From Bifidobacterium sp. UBA744 (GTDB taxonomy: Bacteria > Actinomycetota > Actinomycetes > Actinomycetales > Bifidobacteriaceae): a stretch of DNA of 14,505 nucleotides. The notes beneath the pieces are model-generated. The model ran no database searches. It was not told where the DNA came from and saw only the letters and a list, made by a program, of their open reading frames with translations. Where the stretch lies: assembly GCA_002298605.1 (NCBI GenBank), contig DBKS01000052.1, forward strand, positions 1 to 14,505, written 5' to 3'. Position numbers and translations under genes: made by a program. Numbering within the stretch: position 1 is the first letter of the stretch; the number at the start of each line of letters is the position of its first letter. Below, piece after piece: positions 6,468 through 14,200 of the stretch.

Positions 6468-8474
6468 CTACTCGAGTTCCACCGCACCCGTGTACAGCTG
6501 CCAGTACTCACCGTGCTGGGCGATGAGTTCGTCATGGTTGCCGCGTTCGATGATGCGGCCGTGATCAAGCACCATAATCACGTCGGCGTTGCGCACGGTG
6601 GACAGGCGATGCGCGATCACGAACACGGTACGGCCCTTCATCAGATTATCCATGCCGGCCTGCACCACTTCCTCGGTGCGCGTGTCGATGGACGATGTCG
6701 CCTCGTCGAGGATCATGGCGGGCGGATCGGCCACCGCGGCGCGCGCAATCGAAATCAGCTGGCGCTGCCCCTGCGACAGGCCGGAACCGTCACCCTCCAG
6801 CACGGTCTGATAACCGTCCGGCAGCATGCGGATGAAACCGTCGGCATTGGTGAGTTTGGCGGCCGCGATGCATTCCTCGTCGGTGGCGTCGAGCTTGCCG
6901 TAGCGGATATTGTCCATCACGGTGCCGGTAAACAGGTTCACGTCCTGCAGCACAATGCCGAGGGACCGTCGCAGATCCGGCTTGCGGATGCCCTTGACGG
7001 AGATGCCGTCGTACAGGATCATGCCCTCCTGAATATCGTAGAACCGGTTGATCAGGTTGGTGATGGTGGTTTTACCCGCGCCGGTGGCACCGACCAACGC
7101 CACTTTCTGGCCGGGCTTGGCGAACCAGGTGATGTCGTGCAGCACCGGCTTGTCCGGGTTGTATCCGAAGGTCACATCGGTGAACCGGACATCGCCCTGC
7201 AGCAGCGTTAGCCGGCCGTCAGGCGAAGTGACGGCGTGGTCGCGGGCCTTGGCGGCCACTTCGGCGGCTCGCGGGGACAACGCCTGCGCGGCTTTCAGCG
7301 AACGGGAGCCGTCATCGCCGGCCTCGCGCTTCCAGGCCCAGTGACCGGTGGCATGATCAACCTCCCGCATGGTGCGGCCGTCGCCGCCAAGCTCCACATT
7401 CACCAGCGTGACGGTGCCCTCATCCTCCTCAACGGGTTCGTCCATCAGGCGGAAGATCCTGGAGGCGCCGGCCAGGGCCATCATCACCATGTTGAACTGC
7501 ATGGAGATCTGGCCGATCGGGTTGATGAACGAGCGGGACAGCGTCAGGAACGAAATCAGGGTGCCCAGGGTGAGTACGCCCGCACCGGACAAACCGAAGT
7601 TGCCCACGCCGGCGATGCCCAGCATGCCGCCCACGATGGCCAGCAGCACATAGAGCATGTACCCCATGTTGCCGATCACCGGCATGGTGATGTTGCCGTA
7701 GGTGTTGGCCGACGCGGAGGCATGGAACAGTTCCTCGTTCTTCTCGTCGAAGGTCTTCTGGGTGGCGTCCTCATGGTTGAAGACCTTGATGACCTTCTGG
7801 CCGTTGACGGCCTCCTCCACAAAGGCGTTCACATCGCCGATCCAGAACTGCTGCTTGATGAAATACCGACCGGAGCGCGAAACGATCTTGCGCACCACCA
7901 CGATCAGCGCCACGGTGAACACCACCACGAAGGCGGTCAGCGGAACCGACAGCCACAGCATCGACGCCAACGCAGCCAGGCAGGAGATGATCGAGGAGAA
8001 CATCTGCGGGAACGACTGGGTGATCGCCTGGCGGAGGGTGTCGGTGTCGTTGGTGTAATGACTCATGATGTCGCCATGCTCGTGCGTGTCGAAGTAGCGG
8101 ATCGGCAGTTGCTGCTGATGCGCGAACATATCGTCTCGAATGGCTTTGAGCACGCCCTGGGCGACGCCGACGAGGATCCAGTTATAGGCCCAGGCGGCCA
8201 GAACGCCGGAAAGGTACAGGCACGCCATGAGGCTCAGCGCGCGGATCAGCGGCGACCAGTCCGGATTCGCGACCCCCACCATCGGAAGGATGTAGGTGTC
8301 GATCAACGACTGCAGGAACAGGGCCGATCCGGCCTGCGCGGCCGCGGCTAGCAGGATGCAGCCGACGACGACGGCAACCCGCCACTTATATTGGAATATA
8401 TAGCCGAAAATGCGCTTGGTGGTGCCCGGATCGGCTTTTGCCATCGGAGCCTTGGACTTATTGGTCTCGCTCAT
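6468..8474 (-). CDS. ABC exporter half-transporter with canonical ATPase site (heterodimer partner 2)
   Basis: A 668-residue membrane-domain plus ATPase-domain fusion, with six hydrophobic segments between about residues 30 and 310. The ATPase motifs are Walker A GATGAGKT (462-469), Q-loop Gln510, signature LSQGQ (566-570, instead of LSGGQ), Walker B Asp590 with catalytic Glu591 in MILDEATSSID, and switch His622. The LSQGQ variant matches the TM288-type partner of heterodimeric exporters. It would complete the degenerate ATP site of its partner. An unusual hydrophilic insert of about 75 residues (350-425) links the two domains. Its start overlaps the stop of the upstream transporter gene by four bases (ATGA, 8471-8474). 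It also has its own AGGAGG (8479-8484), so the two are translationally coupled. The likely job is export of drugs or other amphipathic compounds; the substrate cannot be read from the sequence. Confidence 0.95.
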   Translation of the reverse strand: MSETNKSKAPMAKADPGTTKRIFGYIFQYKWRVAVVVGCILLAAAAQAGSALFLQSLIDTYILPMVGVANPDWSPLIRALSLMACLYLSGVLAAWAYNWILVGVAQGVLKAIRDDMFAHQQQLPIRYFDTHEHGDIMSHYTNDTDTLRQAITQSFPQMFSSIISCLAALASMLWLSVPLTAFVVVFTVALIVVVRKIVSRSGRYFIKQQFWIGDVNAFVEEAVNGQKVIKVFNHEDATQKTFDEKNEELFHASASANTYGNITMPVIGNMGYMLYVLLAIVGGMLGIAGVGNFGLSGAGVLTLGTLISFLTLSRSFINPIGQISMQFNMVMMALAGASRIFRLMDEPVEEDEGTVTLVNVELGGDGRTMREVDHATGHWAWKREAGDDGSRSLKAAQALSPRAAEVAAKARDHAVTSPDGRLTLLQGDVRFTDVTFGYNPDKPVLHDITWFAKPGQKVALVGATGAGKTTITNLINRFYDIQEGMILYDGISVKGIRKPDLRRSLGIVLQDVNLFTGTVMDNIRYGKLDATDEECIAAAKLTNADGFIRMLPDGYQTVLEGDGSGLSQGQRQLISIARAAVADPPAMILDEATSSIDTRTEEVVQAGMDNLMKGRTVFVIAHRLSTVRNADVIMVLDHGRIIERGNHDELIAQHGEYWQLYTGAVELE

Positions 8475-10300
8475 TTCGCCTCCTCGTCATGCGCATGGTT
8501 TTTCGTCTGGGATTCGTAGATCGCGCGGTATTCGTCGCAGGATTCCAGCAGCTCCTCATGGGTGCCCTTGTCGAGAATCCGACCGTCATGCATCACCACG
8601 ATGAAATCGGACTCCTGGACGGACGCCACTCGCTGGGCGATGATGATCTTCGTGGTGTCGGGAATCTCATCGCGGAACGCGGCGCGGATCAGCCGATCCG
8701 TTTTGGTGTCCACGGCCGAGGTGGAGTCGTCAAGGATCAGGATCTTCGGCTTCTTGAGCAGCGCGCGGGCGATGCACAGACGCTGGCGCTGGCCGCCGGA
8801 GACGTTGGTACCGCCCTGCTCGATGTAGGTGTCGTACTTCTTCGGGAATTCCTGGACGAACCCGTCCGCTTGGGCAAGCCGAGCGGCGTGAAGGATTTCC
8901 TCATCGGTGGCGCTCGGATTGCCCCAACGAAGGTTCTCCGCAATGGTGCCCGAGAACAGGATGTTCTTCTGCAGCACCATGGCGACCTCGTCGCGAAGCA
9001 CGGTCAGATCGTAATCGCGCGTGTCACGCCCGCCCACCCTGAGCGAACCGTCCGACACGTCGTACAAACGCGCGATCAGCTGCACCAGACTGGACTTTGA
9101 GGAACCGGTGCCGCCCACAATGCCCACGGTCGCCCCCGAGGGGATATGCAGGCTGATATCGTCCAGCACCGGTTTCTCGGCGTTGTCGGAATAGCGGAAG
9201 CTCACATGGTCGAAGTCGACGGAGCCGTCGGGCACCTCCATCACCGGATCGGCCGGGTCGGTTACCGTGCTCACTTCCGTAAGCACCTGGTAGATGCGCT
9301 CGGCGGAGGCCACGGAGATGACGACCATCACGAAAATCATCGACACCATCATCAGGGCCATGAGAATCTGCATGGCATAGGTGACCAACGCGGTCAGGTC
9401 GCCGGTGGTCAGACCCAACGCGGCGTTGTTGCCGGAGGCGACGATCTGGGTGGCGCCCAGCCAGGCGATGGCGATCATCGACGCATAGACGCACACCATC
9501 ATCAGCGGCATGTTGAAGCTCATGATGCGCTCGGCCTTGAGGAAATCCTTATAGATGCGCTGCGAGATCTTCGTGAACTTGGACACCTCGTGATCCTCGC
9601 GGTCGAATGATTTGACCACGCGGACGCCCGCCAGATTCTCGTCCACGACATTGTTGAGTTGGTCATACGTATGGAACACGCGGTCGAACACCGGGAACAC
9701 CAGTACGGTCAGGCCGATCAGCCCAAACCCCAGGATCGGGATCACGGCCAGGAACACCATCGAAATCGACGCGTTGATGCGGAAGGCGAACACCCAGGCC
9801 ATGACCACCATCACCGGGGCACGCACGCCCATGCGCACGATCATCATGAACGCATTCTGCAGATTGGTCACATCGGTGGTGAGCCTGGTGATGATTGAAC
9901 CGGTGGAGAAACGGTCGATGTTGGTGAAGGAGAAGCCCTGCACCCGCTCGAACAGATCACGGCGGATGTTTTTGGCGAATCCCGCCGCGGCAACCGCCGC
10001 ATAGCGTCCGGACAACAAACCGGCGAGCAGGGAGATCATCGCGCAGCCCACAAGGATCAGCCCGAATTTGATGATGGCGGGCATGGATCCACCAGAAACA
10101 CCCTGATCTATGAGTTCCGCCATGACGGTTGGGATCACGATCTCCAGCACACCTTCGATGGCGACGAACAGCGGCGCCAGCAGCGTATCCCGTTTGTACT
10201 CGCGCAGAGAGCGCAGCAACGTGCGCAGCAGATGACGTCCGCCGGGACCGTTCGTTCGGTTTGCCGTCGCAGAAGCGGCATCAGCGGTTGCGTTGGTCAT
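8471..10300 (-). CDS. ABC exporter half-transporter with degenerate ATPase site (heterodimer partner 1)
   Basis: A 609-residue half-transporter, with six membrane segments (about 40-330) followed by an ATPase domain. Walker A is GGTGSSKS (396-403), the Q-loop is Gln444 and the signature is a good VSGGQ (500-504). Walker B reads LILDDSTSAVD, with Asp525 where the catalytic Glu should be, and the switch His is replaced by Gln556 (IIIAQRV). Both substitutions mark the non-hydrolysing site of heterodimeric exporters such as TM287/288. Hydrolysis should occur at the other site, made from the partner's Walker motifs and this protein's VSGGQ. The C-terminal IYESQ is also typical of TM287-like proteins. 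The start chosen is the ATG at 10298-10300, preceded by GGAAGGAA and overlapping the MarR stop (ATGA). A frame extension to 10354 would lie inside the MarR gene. Confidence 0.95.
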   Translation of the reverse strand: MTNATADAASATANRTNGPGGRHLLRTLLRSLREYKRDTLLAPLFVAIEGVLEIVIPTVMAELIDQGVSGGSMPAIIKFGLILVGCAMISLLAGLLSGRYAAVAAAGFAKNIRRDLFERVQGFSFTNIDRFSTGSIITRLTTDVTNLQNAFMMIVRMGVRAPVMVVMAWVFAFRINASISMVFLAVIPILGFGLIGLTVLVFPVFDRVFHTYDQLNNVVDENLAGVRVVKSFDREDHEVSKFTKISQRIYKDFLKAERIMSFNMPLMMVCVYASMIAIAWLGATQIVASGNNAALGLTTGDLTALVTYAMQILMALMMVSMIFVMVVISVASAERIYQVLTEVSTVTDPADPVMEVPDGSVDFDHVSFRYSDNAEKPVLDDISLHIPSGATVGIVGGTGSSKSSLVQLIARLYDVSDGSLRVGGRDTRDYDLTVLRDEVAMVLQKNILFSGTIAENLRWGNPSATDEEILHAARLAQADGFVQEFPKKYDTYIEQGGTNVSGGQRQRLCIARALLKKPKILILDDSTSAVDTKTDRLIRAAFRDEIPDTTKIIIAQRVASVQESDFIVVMHDGRILDKGTHEELLESCDEYRAIYESQTKNHAHDEEAK

Positions 10301-10857
10301 ACCTGTTCCTTCCTTTCCCTCTGATTTCCCATATGTTGACGTTCTTCCGCACAAGCCGATTCGTCACGACCGCACAGGTCTCCCCTGCCCACCGCACCCG
10401 TGGCGACCAGATTGGCGCGCACCTTGGCGAGCATGGCGCGCAGCATGACGATTTCTTCCTCGCTCATGCCGTCCGTAAATACCGATTCCGCATGCTCGCC
10501 GGCGGCGCGCAGCAACTCGACGATCCGATACGCCCTGTCGGTGAGCGTCACGCTTTTGCGCCGGGCATCGTACTGCACCGCGTGCCGTTCGACGAGCCCC
10601 CTGCGTTCCATCAACCCCAGCACACGCGACGAGGTGGACCTGGTGATGGAGAAACGCCGTTCGATGTCCTGGGGAAAAACGTCCCGTTCCTCATTGCATG
10701 CGAGGTACATGATGATCTCGGCGTTGCCGCCGGTGGCGTCCTTCGCCTCTTCGGGCATGGTGACGGACAGATAACGCTGGATCATATTATTCAGCGACCG
10801 TATCTCCACTCCCAATGGACGGGGCGAAGACGAGGATTCATCTGCCTGTCCGGTCAT
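10297..10857 (-). CDS. MarR-family transcriptional regulator of the efflux operon
   Basis: A 186-residue winged-helix regulator. The DNA-binding part spans about residues 45-115. It has a recognition-helix region ITRSTSSRVLGLMERRGLVE (71-90) and a wing ending in DARRKSVTLTDRA (97-109), both typical of MarR proteins. Flanking helices should form the dimer. MarR proteins usually repress a neighbouring efflux gene and release DNA when they bind a small ligand. Being the first gene of the exporter operon, with a 4-base overlap to the transporter, strongly suggests that it represses its own operon. The start chosen is the ATG at 10855-10857, with a perfect AGGAGGT (10864-10870) six bases upstream. 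The open frame continues upstream to 11046, but that part is Cys-rich and unlike MarR proteins. The tail after about residue 155 is charged and of unknown role. Confidence 0.92.
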   Translation of the reverse strand: MTGQADESSSSPRPLGVEIRSLNNMIQRYLSVTMPEEAKDATGGNAEIIMYLACNEERDVFPQDIERRFSITRSTSSRVLGLMERRGLVERHAVQYDARRKSVTLTDRAYRIVELLRAAGEHAESVFTDGMSEEEIVMLRAMLAKVRANLVATGAVGRGDLCGRDESACAEERQHMGNQRERKEQV

Positions 10858-10863
10858 GGCAGC

Positions 10864-10870
10864 ACCTCCT
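10864..10870 (-). promoter_or_regulatory. Strong Shine-Dalgarno that fixes the MarR start
   Basis: AGGAGGT on the minus strand, six bases before ATG 10855-10857. It supports the short MarR start over upstream in-frame codons. Confidence 0.85.
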
Positions 10871-10892
10871 GTTTCAATTGCGAATTCACATC

Positions 10893-10930
10893 GTAATAGG
10901 AGGCATATACAACAGTTGCATCTACAACAA
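10893..10930 (-). promoter_or_regulatory. Putative operator/promoter of the MarR-efflux operon
   Basis: Two 12-base direct repeats, GCATATACAACA (10903-10914) and GCATCTACAACA (10918-10929, plus strand), differ at one base and have a 15-base period. Between them lies the palindrome CAACAGTTG (10910-10918). On the minus strand this region contains the only promoter-like elements ahead of MarR: TTGTTG (10925-10930) 15 bases from TATATG (10904-10909), or alternatively a -10 TATTAC (10893-10898). Repeats lying over a promoter fit autoregulation by MarR. The exact promoter is uncertain. Confidence 0.5.
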
Positions 10931-10952
10931 TCACAGGGAGCTGGCGGACACG

Positions 10953-11264
10953 TCAGGTTTGGAACACGTCGGGACGCCTCGGATCGCCAGTCACATCGAA
11001 CAGCAATCCCTCGGCACCGAGGAGGACCGCATGCCAGAAATTCCACATGCGCTGGCGAAGCAGCGGATAGGGATTCTCCACGCCCTCAAAATACGGTGTG
11101 CTGCGGAAGAACCACGCCAGCATCGGCCCGATTGCAGTGCCGATGCGCAGTTCGGCGATGGCGTCGCGCTCGTCGGCGAAGCCGTCAGACCCTTATCCGC
11201 CATACGTAGAATCGATAGCCCGTACAAGCCGCATCGCACTGGGCCGCGGCTTGTATGGGGTCAT
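10953..11264 (-). pseudogene. Small gene of unknown function interrupted by an in-frame stop
   Basis: A reading frame starts with ATG at 11262-11264, overlapping the stop of the large upstream gene as TGATG, a common coupling arrangement. It reads MTPYKPRPSAMRLVRAIDST and reaches TAA at 11193-11195 after 23 codons. The same frame then stays open for 79 codons to TGA at 10953-10955. This downstream part has strongly G/C-rich third positions and a protein-like composition, for example GFADERDAIAELRIG, MLAWFFRSTPYFEG and NFWHAVLLGAEGLLFDV. The simplest reading is a gene of about 103 codons broken by one nonsense change. Alternatives are a sequencing error, or a separate short protein from the internal ATG (about 56 residues, MLAWFFRST). 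I do not recognise the family. A 9-bp inverted repeat (11224-11232 with 11246-11254) lies over its first codons. Confidence 0.6.
11224..11254. repeat. Inverted repeat at the 3' end of the activase gene
   Basis: ACAAGCCGC (11224-11232) and GCGGCTTGT (11246-11254) form a 9-bp perfect stem with a 13-base loop just after the large gene's stop. No T-run follows on either strand, so it is not a standard terminator. It could affect coupling to, or decay of, the downstream message. Confidence 0.6.
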
Positions 11265-14200
11265 CAGTCGGCAGCGGTCATCTTGGATTCGGCCTTCTTG
11301 GCCGCCGCGATCATCAGCTTCAACCGATTCAGCTGATTCGCCTCGGAAGCCCCCGGATCGTAGTCGATCGAGGTGATATTGGCCTGCGGATACACGCGGC
11401 GGATCTTGCCGAACATGCCACGACCCGTCACATGGTTGGGCAGACAGGCGAACGGCTGCGCACACACCACATTCGGGGCGCCGGTTTCGATCAGTTCCAC
11501 GATTTCGCCGGTCAGCAGCCATCCCTCGCCGGCCTGCACGCCGATCGACGTGACGGTGGCGGCCTTGTCGCGGAGCTTGTCGATGGCCCACGGCACTTCG
11601 AACTTGCCGTTCGTTTTCTCGAAGGCACGGATCATCGGGCGGCGATACAGGTCCGCCACCTTGCGGATCAAATGGTTCATCTTCAGATTGCCTCCGGTGC
11701 CGAGGTTCTCCTCGTTCCAATCGGCCGAATAGATGCCGTTGAGCATGAAGTCGCAGATGCCGGGCAGCACGGCCTCGCAGCCCTGCTCCTCGATCAGGTC
11801 GACGACATGGTTGTTCGCGTCGGGATGGTACTTGACCAGGATCTCGCCCACCACACCGACACGGGGCTTGCGCGGAATATCACGCAGCGGCAAAGCGTCA
11901 AAAGCCTCGGTCATGCGGTGGATGAGCCGACCATAGGTCAGGAAGCCGGAGCGATGATACCGCGTGGCATACGTGCGCGAGTAGCCGTGATGCTCGATGG
12001 TTTCGCGGCAGATGGTATCCCACAGACGGTACAGTCGGTTGGCCGCACCGGGCTCCACCTCGTAGGGGCGCACGCGCAGCAGCAGCTGCGAGAGAATGTC
12101 GCCGAGATAGAACACCTTGACCGCGCGATGCGCCAGCGCCGGCGTGGCCCGGAAGCCCGGATTGTCATTGAAGCCCTGCACGCTCAGCGCGATAATCGGC
12201 ACATAATCGTATCCGGCGTCGGCAAGCGCCTTGCGCAGCAGCGCCAGGTAATTGGTCGCACGGCACATGCCGCCGGTCTGCGTGATCACCAGCGCACAGC
12301 GATGCGGATCGTACCTGCCCGACAGGAACGCGTTCACCAGCTGGCCGACCACGATGATCGCCGGGAAGCAGGCATCGTTGTTCACATATTTGACGCCGGT
12401 TTCGATATCCTCCTGGCTGGCGTGCGTAAGCAGCTCGAAGTTGTAGCGCCCGGAGGTGAACACGGACTTCAGCAGCGAGAAATGAATCGGGCTCATCTGC
12501 GGCGCCAGGACGGTGTACGCGTGACGCATCGCCTTGGTGAAGGGATGAATCGTCTTGTATTTGGTCAGGCTCGGCTTGATGTCGGCGGAGGACTTCACAG
12601 AGGACTTCGCCGGCGTCGTCTTCGCCGGGAAGGACTTCACGGCACTGTTCTTCGCAGCCCCCAGCGCAATACCCGATTCGGCGGACCGATCGTGAGCGCC
12701 GACGAACCGTGCGAGCTCGACGATCCTGGCCTTGGCCTCGTCGACGCTCACGGTTTCGCTGCTCGAGGCCCGAGCCACAGTATTGATCAGCGACGACCGA
12801 CCGGACTTCGCGGATGTGTCGATGATCGCCTGGTCAAAAGGCTCACGCGCGGTCTTCACCCAGCCGGTGGTTGCGCCCTCCGCACGGCCGGCGTGTTCGG
12901 CAGCCGGAGCATCACGCTTGCTCACATCCAGTGAATCGCGGCGATCACGCTCCTCCATGGCGGCCTTCAGCGAGCGCAGACGGATCTTGGCGGCGCCCAG
13001 ATTCGACACCTCGTCGATTTTGAGCTGCGTGTACACATCGCCCTTGTCGGCCAGGATCTCCTGCACCTGATCGGTGGTGATGGCGTCCACACCGCAACCG
13101 AAGCTCACCAGCTGCACCAGCTGAAGGTTCGGATATTCGGACACGAAACGGGCGGCCTCATACAAACGCGAATGGTAGGCCCACTGGTTGAACACGCGCA
13201 ACGGCATCTTGTGGTCCTCGCCGAACGCGGGCACCGTCTTGCGGAAACCGTCGGCGTCGCGGTTCGCCTCCAGCGCGCGCAAAGCCTTGTCGTTGCTCAC
13301 ATAATCGGTGACCTTGGGCATATGATGCGGGTCGAGTTCGCAGACGGAATCCTCCGACAGCACCACCATGCCCAGCGAGCAGATCGTCTCCGGAATGCCG
13401 TGATTGACTTCGGGATCGATATGATACGGACGGCCCGCCAGCACCACGCCGCGCACATGATGCTCCTGCATGTAGGCCAGCGCGCGCAGACCCTCCTGCT
13501 TCACATCGTTCTTGAACACGGCGTCCTCGCGATAGGCGGCGGCCACGGCCAGCTCGACCTCCTCGCGGGTCACGCCGTCGGCAGCGAACACTTCGGCGAC
13601 GCGGTCGACCATCTTGTCGCGGTTGGCCAGATTGAAGTACGGGCGCATGAAGTCCACACCTTCATCGGCCAGTTCAGGCATATTCGCCTCGATCACCACC
13701 GGGTAGTTGGCCACGATCGGGCAGTTGTAGCGGTTCTGGGTGTCCGGCACCAACTGCTGCTCGTAGCTGACGCACGGGTAGAAGATGCGTTTGACGCCCT
13801 TGGCAACCAGATCACGGATGTGACCGTGCACCAGTTTCGCCGGGTAGCAGATGTTTTCGGAGGCGATGGAATCCATGCCCTCCTCGAACATCTTGTGGTC
13901 ACTGCGACCGGAGATGATCACACGGAAACCGAGATTGGTCAGCAGGGTGAACCAGAACGGATAGTCCTCGTACATATTGAGCACGCGAGGGATGCCGATG
14001 TCGCCGCGCGTGGCCTTGGCGGGCGTCAGACGACGATAGGCGAACGCGCGCTTGTATTTGAAGTCGTAGAGGTTCGGACGATCGGAACGCTGCTTGGTTT
14101 TGTCGCCACCGCGCTCGCAGCGGTTGCCCGTCACGTAGCGGGTGCCGTCCTCGAACTCGGTGATGGTGAGCTTGCAGTGGTTCTGGCACAGTTTGCACAC

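Noticed and set aside
6386..6568. N-terminal extension of the aldo-keto reductase to an ATG at 6568.
   Set aside because: It overlaps the end of the transporter gene, is Ser/Thr/Asn-rich without homology, and a well-placed GAAGGA supports the ATG at 6383-6385.
7236..8351. A 371-codon plus-strand frame opposite the exporter subunit.
   Set aside because: Composition is His/Gln/Gly-rich, as expected for the antisense of a membrane protein gene, and the opposite strand encodes an unmistakable ABC transporter.
10858..11046. N-terminal extension of the MarR regulator to 11046.
   Set aside because: The extra residues are Cys-rich and unlike the family, they span the likely promoter and operator, and AGGAGGT fixes the start at 10857.
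11255..12934. A 559-codon plus-strand frame opposite the giant activase gene.
   Set aside because: Antisense shadow with the same His/Arg/Gly-rich composition as other shadows and no domain; the minus-strand protein has clear family motifs.
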